The position numbers were made by a program, and so were the translations under genes. Source: Flagellimonas marinaquae (lineage in GTDB: Bacteria > Bacteroidota > Bacteroidia > Flavobacteriales > Flavobacteriaceae). From it: a stretch of 64,000 nucleotides of DNA. The notes under the pieces were generated by a model, which saw only the letters and a list, made by a program, of their open reading frames with translations, ran no database searches and had not been told where the DNA came from. The stretch spans positions 7,501 through 71,500 of the forward strand of contig NZ_RZMZ01000004.1 in the NCBI RefSeq assembly GCF_003992675.1, read 5' to 3'. Shown piece by piece: positions 39,837 through 47,672 of the stretch (the first letter of the stretch is position 1; each line of letters opens with the position of its first letter).

Positions 39837-40559
39837 CTACAGGACTTCTGCTTTCAAGATGTAGACATTCTTGAATGGCCAGTCGCCATCGCCTACGGGA
39901 ACGTTGTTTATGGCGTCCACTACATCCATCCCGTCAATGACCCGCCCAAAAGGGGTGTAAGAGCCATCAAGATGGTAAGATCCTGGTTCGGTCACCACGA
40001 TAAAAAACTCGTAGGGAGAGGCCAATTTATGCGGATTGTCACGTTCACTGCTGGGCATGGAAATGGTGCCCCGATGGTGTTTATATCCTTTTTTGGCATC
40101 GGGAGGTAGTAAGTAACGACCTATTTTTCCTCTTTTTCGAGCAGTTCTTTTATCATCGGAATTACCTCCTTGAATTATAAAATCCTTGACTACTCGGTGG
40201 AATTGGGTGCTGTCAAAGTATTTTTGTCTGGCCAAATAAATAAAGTTGGCCTTGTGATAGGGCACATCATCATAGAGCTGCACGGTAAAGCTTCCCATGG
40301 TTGTGGTAATCTTTACTTTGTCCTTTTTTAGGTTTTTGGAATAATCAAAAAAGAAGTCTATCGCATTCTCTTCGGTCAATTGGAAGGGTTCTTCCTCTTC
40401 TTCTTCAATGGCGGTACTATCAATCTGAGTTGTGGTGACCGTATCGGTTTTTGCGATATTTTCCTCAACTTTGTCTTTGTCCTTTTTAGGAGATTCTCCG
40501 CAGGAAACGATTAGAAAAAGAAATAGGATTGTAGGTAAAGCCGATTGTCTCAACAGCAT
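39837..40559 (-). CDS. Cyclophilin-type peptidyl-prolyl isomerase lipoprotein
   Basis: 240 residues. The signal MLLRQSALPTILFLFLIVSC ends at a lipobox Cys20; a Lys/Glu-rich spacer (about 22-70) follows, then a cyclophilin domain with FHRVVKDFIIQGGN, GTISMPSS and SPYEFFIVV. The isomerase motif Phe-His-Arg-Val is intact. It speeds folding of exported proteins, probably tethered at the outer membrane. Its start codon shares two bases with the start of the divergent NUDIX gene (CATG at 40557-40560). Confidence 0.88.
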   Translation of the reverse strand: MLLRQSALPTILFLFLIVSCGESPKKDKDKVEENIAKTDTVTTTQIDSTAIEEEEEEPFQLTEENAIDFFFDYSKNLKKDKVKITTTMGSFTVQLYDDVPYHKANFIYLARQKYFDSTQFHRVVKDFIIQGGNSDDKRTARKRGKIGRYLLPPDAKKGYKHHRGTISMPSSERDNPHKLASPYEFFIVVTEPGSYHLDGSYTPFGRVIDGMDVVDAINNVPVGDGDWPFKNVYILKAEVL

Positions 40560-41199
40560 GGATTTTAATGAATTTTGTCAAAGAGCCCTAAAATTAAAAA
40601 ATCTCCCACTTCCAGGGGAGGAATCGCACCATAAAATGTCCCCAGAGCTTCGAATCGAATGGTTGAAGAAGAATCGATTCGAAGATATGAACCCCAAGCG
40701 GGCAGGGGTCATGGCATTGTTTTATCCTGATGTGGAGCAACAAACACGCCTTTTGTTAATTCTGCGAAAGGTCTACCAAGGGGTACATTCCAATCAGATA
40801 GGCTTTCCGGGAGGCAAGGTGGAGCGAATAGATAAAGATTTGATGGATACCGCACTCCGGGAAACCCATGAAGAGGTGGGGGTGCCAGCATCCGAAGTTG
40901 AGATAATCAAGGAACTCAGCGATGTATACATTCCCCCCAGTAATTTTTTGGTGCGTCCTTTTATGGGAATTTACCGCAATCCAAGACCATTTGTCAGAGA
41001 AGAGGCCGAAGTGGAACGGTTGGTAGAGGTGTATTTGACGGATTTTTTGGACGACTCCAATCATATTCAAGAAATTTTGAGTACCTCATATGCCAAAAAT
41101 ATCAACGTACCTGCCTTTAAATTAAATGGTTATACTGTTTGGGGCGCCACTGCCATGATGATGAGCGAGATCAAGGAGCTTTTACGGCAAGTGCTTTAA
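40558..41199 (+). CDS. NUDIX hydrolase, CoA pyrophosphatase-like
   Basis: 213 residues from 40558; frames open upstream but belong to the other strand. The NUDIX box is GGKVERIDKDLMDTALRETHEEVGV (G-x5-E-x7-R-E-x2-E-E), and the upstream LLILRKVYQGVHSNQIGFPGG is the NUDT7/NudL CoA-pyrophosphatase signature. It hydrolyses CoA and acyl-CoA diphosphates to 4'-phosphopantetheine and ADP. Next is the acyltransferase gene, 40 bp away. Confidence 0.88.
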   Translation: MDFNEFCQRALKLKNLPLPGEESHHKMSPELRIEWLKKNRFEDMNPKRAGVMALFYPDVEQQTRLLLILRKVYQGVHSNQIGFPGGKVERIDKDLMDTALRETHEEVGVPASEVEIIKELSDVYIPPSNFLVRPFMGIYRNPRPFVREEAEVERLVEVYLTDFLDDSNHIQEILSTSYAKNINVPAFKLNGYTVWGATAMMMSEIKELLRQVL

Positions 41200-41239
41200 C
41201 GGCGATTTCGTAAATTTGCGGTTACAATCAACACAAAAT

Positions 41240-42061
41240 ATGGGTCTTTTCAAGAAAAATCCTTTCGGTCATATTTTATTTTTAAAAAGATGGCTCATCC
41301 GTATAGCGGGTATGTTGACGCACCAGCGGTACAAGGGATTCAATACATTGGAGATCGAAGGCTCTCAGATCATTCGGGACCTCCCTGAAAACAATGTACT
41401 TTTTGTGAGCAACCATCAAACCTATTTTGCCGATGTGGTGGCCATGTTCCATGTATTCAATGCAAGTTTGAAGGGAAGGGACGATTCCATTAAAAATTTG
41501 GGTTACCTCTGGAATCCCAAATTGAATATCTACTATGTAGCCGCCAAGGAAACCATGAAAAAGAGCCTGCTGACCAAGATTTTGGCCTATGCAGGGTCCA
41601 TAAGCATTGAAAGGACATGGCGGGCAGATGGGCAAGAAGTGAACAGACAGGTAAAGTTCAGCGACATTTCCAACATAGGAAAAGCGCTTAACGATGGTTG
41701 GGTAATTACCTTTCCACAAGGCACCACCACTCCATGGAAACCGCTCCGTAAGGGTACGGCACATATCATCAAAAAATATAAGCCCGTAGTTGTGCCCGTA
41801 GTGATTGATGGTTTTCGTCGTTCGTTCGATAAAAAGGGGCTTAGGGTCAAAAAGAAAGGGATTCTCCAATCCATGCACATTAAGGAACCTTTGGAAATCG
41901 ACTACGACAATGAATCCATAGAGGCTATTTTGGAAAAGTTGGAATATGCCATTGAACAGCATCCATCTTTTCTAAAGGTTATTCCTCAAGCGGAATTGTT
42001 GGCCTACGAAGAGGAAAACCAAAAAAGGCGCTACAGTTACAAAGGCAAAATCGATGGCTAA
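41240..42061 (+). CDS. Lysophospholipid acyltransferase family (PlsC-like)
   Basis: 273 residues from the ATG at 41240; a TTG 24 bp upstream is less likely. The PlsC core shows an NHQTYFAD block and a second block TFPQGTTTPWKPLRKGTAHI followed by the PVVIDGF strand. In the usual family the first motif is NHxxxxD and the second FPEGTRS; here His and Asp are five residues apart and Glu is Gln. It probably acylates lyso-lipids at the inner membrane. Aminolipid or ornithine-lipid substrates are possible. A TAAATTTG box lies at 41211-41218. Confidence 0.82.
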   Translation: MGLFKKNPFGHILFLKRWLIRIAGMLTHQRYKGFNTLEIEGSQIIRDLPENNVLFVSNHQTYFADVVAMFHVFNASLKGRDDSIKNLGYLWNPKLNIYYVAAKETMKKSLLTKILAYAGSISIERTWRADGQEVNRQVKFSDISNIGKALNDGWVITFPQGTTTPWKPLRKGTAHIIKKYKPVVVPVVIDGFRRSFDKKGLRVKKKGILQSMHIKEPLEIDYDNESIEAILEKLEYAIEQHPSFLKVIPQAELLAYEEENQKRRYSYKGKIDG

Positions 42062-42702
42062 ACCTCTAACCGTTTGAGCTCATTGTAATTTTTGCGCAGT
42101 TTTTTGAGCAAAATCCCATAAAGCAATTTGTAGAACAGCCAGATGATGAAGAGCCCAACTGCGGTTATGGCTATAGAGGTTATTATGATCAAGGCCCAAA
42201 ACTCCGTGCTATCGCCATCCTGTGCTGCTGCTTGCACGATTTCTTGACCTTCCGGGGTGTACAGAAGAACACCATACCCATAAATAATGGCACTTACGGT
42301 AAAAATGATGAGGTTGAACCATACATATTGGGTTACCGTTCGTTTTACCTTCAAAATGGTGCGCATCATGACCCTTGATGAATCCGTAAAGGAGATTTTC
42401 TTGTAATTGGTGTAAAATTTGTAGATGAAAAAAAGGATTATGCCGTAGTTGAAGATATTCAGTACCATAACCACTTTGTAGATGTGCATGTCCCTTAGCT
42501 CCTGCATGGTCTCTGGGCCACTAAAAATGATATTGATACCCGCCCAGAACACAAACTCTATGATACTGATGTAAAAAATCCATTTTACTATGGACGATGA
42601 TTTTTTCTTTATCATCGGGTAAATCTGCTCATAAGACAATTTGGGAAGGTCTGCCTCCCGCTTCTGCCAATCCTTTTTCAAGAGCTCCAGTTCATCCAAC
42701 AT
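42058..42702 (-). CDS. Four-TM protein paired with ECF sigma factor
   Basis: 214 residues from the ATG at 42702; a GTG at 42708 overlapping the sigma stop (GTGA) is an alternative. The cytosolic N-terminus (LDELELLKKDWQKREADLPKLSYEQIYPMI) is a charged helical segment of about 35 residues; four membrane helices follow (near 40-60, 75-95, 120-145, 165-195). Position directly behind the sigma gene and the N-terminal helix suggest an anti-sigma regulator, but no zinc-finger or known anti-sigma motif is present. Confidence 0.75.
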   Translation of the reverse strand: MLDELELLKKDWQKREADLPKLSYEQIYPMIKKKSSSIVKWIFYISIIEFVFWAGINIIFSGPETMQELRDMHIYKVVMVLNIFNYGIILFFIYKFYTNYKKISFTDSSRVMMRTILKVKRTVTQYVWFNLIIFTVSAIIYGYGVLLYTPEGQEIVQAAAQDGDSTEFWALIIITSIAITAVGLFIIWLFYKLLYGILLKKLRKNYNELKRLEV

Positions 42703-42704
42703 AA

Positions 42705-43199
42705 TCACGGATTTAGAATTGTTTTTAATTTCGTTTTCACTCTGCTCATCTTCACTCTCGCATTCACTTCTGTAATACCCAAAGTTTCGGCTATTTCGGA
42801 ATAATCTTTGTCCTCCAAATAGAGAAATACCAACGCTTTGTCAATGTCGCCAAGTTGTTTAATGGCATCGTACATTAATTTTAATTGGCGTTCCTCCGTG
42901 TCGTCGTATTCCTTGGCCTTGATTTTATAAAGTACCGAATCAAAATCTTGGGTCCTCACCCTTTTTTTGGATTTTCGGTACAAGGTAATGGCAGTGTTCA
43001 GTGCGACGCGATACATCCATGTACTGAATTTGGCATCGCCACGAAACTTTGGGTACGCCTTCCATAACTGTATGGTAATCTCTTGGAACAAATCTTGATG
43101 GGAATCCTTGTCGTTGGTATATAGGCTGCACACCTTATGGACAATATTCTGATTGTCCTCAAGTTCCGTCACAAAACGATGTTCCAGTTCCTTGTTCAC
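42705..43199 (-). CDS. ECF-type RNA polymerase sigma factor
   Basis: 164 residues. Region 2 (about 15-80) has LFQEITIQLWKAYPKFRGDAKFSTWMYRVALNTAITLYRK, matching core-binding and -10 recognition; region 4 (about 108-158) has LGDIDKALVFLYLEDKDYSEIAETLGITEVNARVKMSRVKTKLK. It directs RNA polymerase to a small envelope or stress regulon. The next gene on the strand is its likely membrane partner. Confidence 0.92.
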   Translation of the reverse strand: MNKELEHRFVTELEDNQNIVHKVCSLYTNDKDSHQDLFQEITIQLWKAYPKFRGDAKFSTWMYRVALNTAITLYRKSKKRVRTQDFDSVLYKIKAKEYDDTEERQLKLMYDAIKQLGDIDKALVFLYLEDKDYSEIAETLGITEVNARVKMSRVKTKLKTILNP

Positions 43200-43271
43200 T
43201 TAAATGGTTGGTGAGTTTGCTTTACCTATTAGTATATCCAACTGCTAATTTGTTACAAGGATTCCCAAAAA

Positions 43272-44699
43272 CTATTTTCGATAATCCAATGCAGGGGGTC
43301 TGTTGCCCAGCATGGGGGTGTATTTGAAGTCTTTTCCCCTTCGCTCTTCCAGTTCTTTTTTGGCAGCTTCCACTGTGCTGGGATTTTCAAAAATATCCAT
43401 AGCGGTCAAAGCCAGGGTTTTTGCGGCGACCATCATTCCTTTGGAACCAATGCTCATGCCTCCAGCGGCGACTGCTTGCCAACTGTGTGCAGGTGTGCCT
43501 GGCGCCCAAGTGGCGGCTCCCAGCCCGGCAGTGGGCACTGTATAGCTAACATCACCAACATCGGTAGAGCCAAACGCTTCTGCGGTTTCTTTGTATGGTT
43601 GCACGGTTTCTGCCATTTCCATGTTAAGCGTTTTGTTGCCCAAGCTTTTCGATATTTTTTCAGCAAAGGCCTTTTCTTCCTCGTTATAGGTAACACCGCC
43701 TACTTTTACCAAATTGTCGTACATCACTTTTTGAACGGTCAAATTGGGCAAAAGCTCGTGGGTTCCCCCGATCATTTCGTAATCCATTGTGGTACCAGTA
43801 CCCAAAGCAGCACCTTCTGCGGCTTTTACCATTCTATCAAAGATATCGACTACCACATCTCTGGTATTGTGTCTCGCATAGTAGTACACTTCTGCAAAAT
43901 CGGGCACCACGTTGGGCGCCTCGCCGCCTTCGGTGATGACATAGTGGATTCTTGCATCTTCTGGTACATGCTCTCGCATCATGTTCACCATATAGTTCAT
44001 AGCCTCCACACCATCCAATGCAGAACGTCCCATTTGTGGAGCAGCAGCGGCATGGGCGGAAATGCCATAGAATCTGAACTTAGCTGATTTATTGGCCAGG
44101 GCAGCGCCTGCACTTGCGGCATTGGCTGAGCTCGGATGCCAATGGAGGGCCACATCCACATCATCAAAAACACCTTCTCTAACCATATACACCTTTCCAG
44201 AGCCCCCTTCCTCGGCAGGGCATCCATAAAAGCGAATGGTTCCCTTTATGTTGTTCGCTTTCATCCAATCCTTTACGGAAATGGCCGCAGCTGTGGACGC
44301 AGTTCCGAACAGGTGATGGCCACAGGCATGCCCAGCTTCTCCACCAGCAGATTTTTTTTCTGGTACCGCTTCTTGTGAAAGCCCGGGCAGGGCGTCGTAT
44401 TCCCCTAAAATTCCGATTACAGGATACCCTGAGCCATATTCGGCCACAAAAGCGGTCGGAATCCCAGCAATGCCGGTTTCAATGGAAAAACCTTCGGCAC
44501 TAAGTGTTTCCTGCAACAGAGCCGAACTCTTTTCTTCTAAATAGCCCATTTCGGCAAAGTTCCATATAGAATGGGCAATTTCGCTATAGGTTTCGGCTTT
44601 TGCGTCCAATTGCTTTAGGACATCATTTTTCTTTTTTTGGGAATGTAAGGGCATAGTGCACAATAGCAGTAGCACACCCAAGGGGAGAAACTTTTTCAT
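43272..44699 (-). CDS. M20-type amidohydrolase (AbgB-like), exported
   Basis: 475 residues. The signal MKKFLPLGVLLLLCTMPLHSQ precedes an M20 peptidase/amidohydrolase domain. Metal ligands are seen in GEAGHACGHHLFGT (about 125-138) and CPAEEGGSGKVYMV (about 158-171), with a later HWHPSS and a lid region containing FYGISAHAAAAPQMGRSALDGVEAM. The closest architecture is p-aminobenzoyl-glutamate hydrolase subunit B. Substrate in this periplasmic form is unknown: folate catabolites, N-acyl amino acids or peptides are candidates. Confidence 0.85.
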   Translation of the reverse strand: MKKFLPLGVLLLLCTMPLHSQKKKNDVLKQLDAKAETYSEIAHSIWNFAEMGYLEEKSSALLQETLSAEGFSIETGIAGIPTAFVAEYGSGYPVIGILGEYDALPGLSQEAVPEKKSAGGEAGHACGHHLFGTASTAAAISVKDWMKANNIKGTIRFYGCPAEEGGSGKVYMVREGVFDDVDVALHWHPSSANAASAGAALANKSAKFRFYGISAHAAAAPQMGRSALDGVEAMNYMVNMMREHVPEDARIHYVITEGGEAPNVVPDFAEVYYYARHNTRDVVVDIFDRMVKAAEGAALGTGTTMDYEMIGGTHELLPNLTVQKVMYDNLVKVGGVTYNEEEKAFAEKISKSLGNKTLNMEMAETVQPYKETAEAFGSTDVGDVSYTVPTAGLGAATWAPGTPAHSWQAVAAGGMSIGSKGMMVAAKTLALTAMDIFENPSTVEAAKKELEERRGKDFKYTPMLGNRPPALDYRK

Positions 44700-44777
44700 T
44701 GGTTGAAGTTATTTTGAGTTAGACACTAAAGATACAAAAAAACCTTCCTGCCATGGGTGGCTGTTGTGTGGAATACG

Positions 44778-44785
44778 TAAATTTG
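44778..44785 (+). promoter_or_regulatory. -7 box close to the NDH-2 start
   Basis: TAAATTTG fits TAnnTTTG and ends 5 bp before the ATG at 44791, again the near-leaderless geometry. No good -33 TTG found. Confidence 0.4.
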
Positions 44786-44790
44786 TGAGT

Positions 44791-46107
44791 ATGTCAAGCA
44801 TGAACATTCCTCAATCCAGTTTTCCAAGAGTCGTTATCATTGGCGGCGGTTTCGGAGGCATTGCCCTAGCCAAAAAATTAAGCAAGAAAGAAGTACAGGT
44901 CGTATTGTTGGATAAACATAATTATCACAATTTCCAGCCTTTATTGTATCAGGTATCTACCGGAGGTCTAGAGCCCGATTCGATTGCGTACCCCATTCGT
45001 AAGGTGCTGCAAGGATACCCTAATTTCTATTTTCGATTGGCCCAAGTAAAAGAGGTAAAGACGAAAGCTAAGCAAATCAAGACCAATATTGGTGAAATCG
45101 CTTACGATTATTTGGTAGTGGCAACTGGTTCGGAGACCAATTTTTTTGGAAACAAAGCACTGGAGTCAAAGGGAATGGCCATGAAGACAATCCCGCAATC
45201 CTTAAACCTGCGAAGTCTTATTCTTGAAAACTTTGAGCAAGCTCTTTTAACGGACGACCTCCACGAAAGGGATGCCCTCATGAATTTTGTAATCGTTGGC
45301 GGCGGACCTACAGGAGTGGAGCTGGCAGGTGCCCTGGCGGAAATCAAAAAGGGAATCTTGCCCAAGGATTATCCAGATCTGGACACCAGAAGGGCACAAA
45401 TCAATTTGGTGCAGGCAGGGGATAGGTTGTTGCCCGCCATGAGCGAGGTGGCCTCCCTAAAGGCAGAAAAGTTTTTGGAGGAGCTTGGGGTGAACGTATG
45501 GAAGAATATTAGGGTAACCGACTACGATGGCAAACGGATAACCACCAATACCAATACTGTTTTTGATACGGAAACATTGGTTTGGGCAGCCGGGGTAAAG
45601 GCGGTGAGCCTAAAAGGTTTGGATGGGGCAAATTACCTGAGTCGTGGCAACAGGTTGCGGGTAAATGAGTTTCACCAAGTCGAAGGGTTCGAGGATATTT
45701 TTGCCATTGGTGATGTAGCCCAAATGGAGACCGAGGCATTTCCGCATGGACACCCCATGATGGCACAGCCCGCTATGCAACAGGGCAGGAATTTAGGGGA
45801 TAACTTGGTGCGACTGGTAGAAGGCAAACCGATGAAGCCCTTTGTCTATAAAGACAAGGGAAGTATGGCCACCGTTGGCCGGAACAAAGCCGTGGTGGAT
45901 TTGCCCAAGTTCAAGTTTCAGGGGGTTTTTGCGTGGTTCGTATGGATGTTCGTACATCTTTATTTTCTCATAGGTTTTAGGAACCGCGTAGTGGTCTTTA
46001 TCAATTGGGTGTACAACTATATCCGATTCGACCGGGAGGCCCGACTCATCATCCGCCCCTTCAAAAAGCAGAACAAAGCAGAAAAAAGTGCCTTGATACA
46101 GGATTAA
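44791..46107 (+). CDS. ndh: Type II NADH:quinone oxidoreductase (NDH-2)
   Basis: 438 residues from the ATG at 44791. The first Rossmann motif is VVIIGGGFGGIALAKKL (FAD) and the second FVIVGGGPTGVELAGAL (NADH). GDVAQ in IFAIGDVAQMETEAFPHGHPMMAQPAMQQG contacts the flavin, and the C-terminus has a membrane-binding hydrophobic segment (FAWFVWMFVHLYFLIGF) before a basic tail. NDH-2 oxidises NADH without pumping protons and feeds the quinone pool. It ends 4 bp inside the convergent xerD gene. Confidence 0.9.
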   Translation: MSSMNIPQSSFPRVVIIGGGFGGIALAKKLSKKEVQVVLLDKHNYHNFQPLLYQVSTGGLEPDSIAYPIRKVLQGYPNFYFRLAQVKEVKTKAKQIKTNIGEIAYDYLVVATGSETNFFGNKALESKGMAMKTIPQSLNLRSLILENFEQALLTDDLHERDALMNFVIVGGGPTGVELAGALAEIKKGILPKDYPDLDTRRAQINLVQAGDRLLPAMSEVASLKAEKFLEELGVNVWKNIRVTDYDGKRITTNTNTVFDTETLVWAAGVKAVSLKGLDGANYLSRGNRLRVNEFHQVEGFEDIFAIGDVAQMETEAFPHGHPMMAQPAMQQGRNLGDNLVRLVEGKPMKPFVYKDKGSMATVGRNKAVVDLPKFKFQGVFAWFVWMFVHLYFLIGFRNRVVVFINWVYNYIRFDREARLIIRPFKKQNKAEKSALIQD

Positions 46108-47012
46108 CTTTCCATTCTTCTGGGATGGAACTCTTCGAGTACTTTGCTCAAATGTGAACGGTTTACGTGCATGTATACTTCGGTGGTAGTAATGCTCTCA
46201 TGACCCAACATTTGTTGTATGGCCCTTAAATCTGCACCGTTTTCCAACAAGTGTGTTGCAAAGGAATGGCGGAAGGTATGTGGGCTGATGTTTTTCTGCA
46301 GCCCTACTTTTTCGGCCAGTTGCTTCACTATGGTAAAAATCATGGCCCGCGTCAATTGCTTGCCTCTTCGATTTAAAAACACAATGTCTTCATATTCCCT
46401 TTGGATGGGTAAATGAACCCGTATTTCCTTCCTGTAAATGTCAATGTACTTTTGGTTGATGCCACTGATGGGAACAAAACGCTGTTTATTGCCCTTTCCC
46501 GTGACTTGGATAAAATCTTCATCAAAATAAAGGTCGGATAGTTTTAGGTTGATGAGTTCCGAAACCCGCAGACCACAGCCATACAAGGTTTCGATAATGG
46601 CCCGGTTACGCTCGCCTTCTGGTTTGGAGAGGTCGATAGCGGCAATCAAGCTATTGATTTCTGTTTCGGAAAGGGTGTCTGGAAGTTTGCGTCCAATTTT
46701 AGGTGTTTCGATCAAGTCCATGGGATTGTCTTCGCGGTAATCCTCAAAAACCAAATAATTGAAGAATCCTTTTAGACCGGAGATCATCCTTGCCTGGGTC
46801 CTCGGGGTAACCACTTTGGCAATGGTATAAATAAACCCGTGAACCGTTTCCCGTTGGATATGAACAGGTTTTTTGTCAATGGAGTATTCGTTTAGATAAT
46901 TTCGGAGTTTTTCCAAATCCATGGTGTAATTCACAATGGAGTTTGGAGAAAGCCCTCGTTCTATCTTCAAATAATTTTGATAATCCTTAATTGCCTGCTG
47001 CCAATTCATCAT
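46104..47012 (-). CDS. xerD: Site-specific tyrosine recombinase XerD
   Basis: 302 residues from the first ATG; the frame also opens at a GTG one codon earlier and at a second ATG one codon later. The N-terminal SAM-like DNA-binding domain (about 3-90) is followed by the catalytic domain with Arg149 (GLRVSEL), Lys173 (TGKGNKQR), His245 and Arg248 (HTFRHSFATHLL), His271 (GHESITTTEVYMHV) and nucleophile Tyr280. It resolves chromosome dimers at dif with XerC. It is not a phage integrase: there is no att site or cargo beside it. The TATATTTG box ends 2 bp before the ATG. Confidence 0.92.
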   Translation of the reverse strand: MMNWQQAIKDYQNYLKIERGLSPNSIVNYTMDLEKLRNYLNEYSIDKKPVHIQRETVHGFIYTIAKVVTPRTQARMISGLKGFFNYLVFEDYREDNPMDLIETPKIGRKLPDTLSETEINSLIAAIDLSKPEGERNRAIIETLYGCGLRVSELINLKLSDLYFDEDFIQVTGKGNKQRFVPISGINQKYIDIYRKEIRVHLPIQREYEDIVFLNRRGKQLTRAMIFTIVKQLAEKVGLQKNISPHTFRHSFATHLLENGADLRAIQQMLGHESITTTEVYMHVNRSHLSKVLEEFHPRRMES

Positions 47013-47014
47013 CA

Positions 47015-47022
47015 CAAATATA
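47015..47022 (-). promoter_or_regulatory. -7 box abutting the xerD start
   Basis: On the reverse strand TATATTTG lies 2 bp before the first ATG (47012), consistent with a leaderless or very short-leader transcript. No TTG at 17-23 bp. Confidence 0.45.
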
Positions 47023-47161
47023 AATCAATCCATGGTACTCTTAGGTCGACTTTTATGTAGTTCAATTTTGTTTAAAGATAAATGGATTATGGAACTGTGC
47101 TTATACAGGTATAATTATTTTACTTAGATTCTTCGGTTCTGCGGTAAATCGATTTTAAAAT

Positions 47162-47192
47162 AAAAAATCCCGTCGCAAGACGGGGACTTTTT
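47162..47192 (-). terminator. Terminator of the CsbD gene
   Basis: CCCGTC / GACGGG closes a GCAA tetraloop, with flanking A and T runs (47162-47167 and 47188-47192). It lies 20-50 bp after the CsbD stop. Confidence 0.75.
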
Positions 47193-47211
47193 ATATGGAA
47201 AAAGGAAGGTA

Positions 47212-47397
47212 TTATAAGCTTTCGATTTCCTTTTTTAATGCTTCTTTGGATTTTCCTGTTTTCTCTTGTACTCTTCCTAGCATTTCTTCGAATTTTCCTT
47301 CGGAATAAGAAAGGTCGTCATCGGTTATCTCCCCATATTTTTGTTTAAACTTTCCTTTTACTTGTTTCCATTTGCCTTCTAGTTGATCACTATTCAT
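47212..47397 (-). CDS. CsbD family protein
   Basis: 61 residues. NSDQLEGKWKQVKGKFKQKYGEITDDDL and GKFEEMLGRVQEKTGKSKEALKKEI are the CsbD hallmark: short charged helices with the GK(W/F)xQxKG repeat. CsbD-like proteins are induced by general stress in other bacteria; biochemical role unknown. It belongs to the block between xerD and aroQ. Confidence 0.92.
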   Translation of the reverse strand: MNSDQLEGKWKQVKGKFKQKYGEITDDDLSYSEGKFEEMLGRVQEKTGKSKEALKKEIESL

Positions 47398-47460
47398 AAT
47401 GTTATAGTTTTAATGATTAATAATGACCTCAATTTAAAGAGTGAGTCTTAAACTACTTAT

Positions 47461-47483
47461 CGTCAAACCTTTAATTGTTGACG
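47461..47483. promoter_or_regulatory. Inverted repeat in the CsbD / AI-2E divergent region
   Basis: CGTCAA at 47461-47466 and TTGACG at 47478-47483 flank 11 bp. It sits 64 bp upstream of CsbD and 190 bp upstream of the permease. It is short, so chance cannot be excluded. Confidence 0.3.
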
Positions 47484-47672
47484 CAATAGCATATTCTGAA
47501 TAAACTTAAAATAGTTTTAAGGGCAATAAAAACCTCGAATGGGATAAGCTGACGTCGTTTATTTTTTCAATTTGAACATATTTATGATGGTCCCTTTTTT
47601 AAGATATTAAGTGAAATCCATCCATGTAAACAGGACCAATCACGAGCAGTTTGAACAACCTATAGACAACAG

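Noticed and set aside
46104..47012. Tyrosine recombinase as integrase of a mobile element
   Set aside because: Length and sequence are those of housekeeping XerD; no att repeats, excision genes or cargo beside it.
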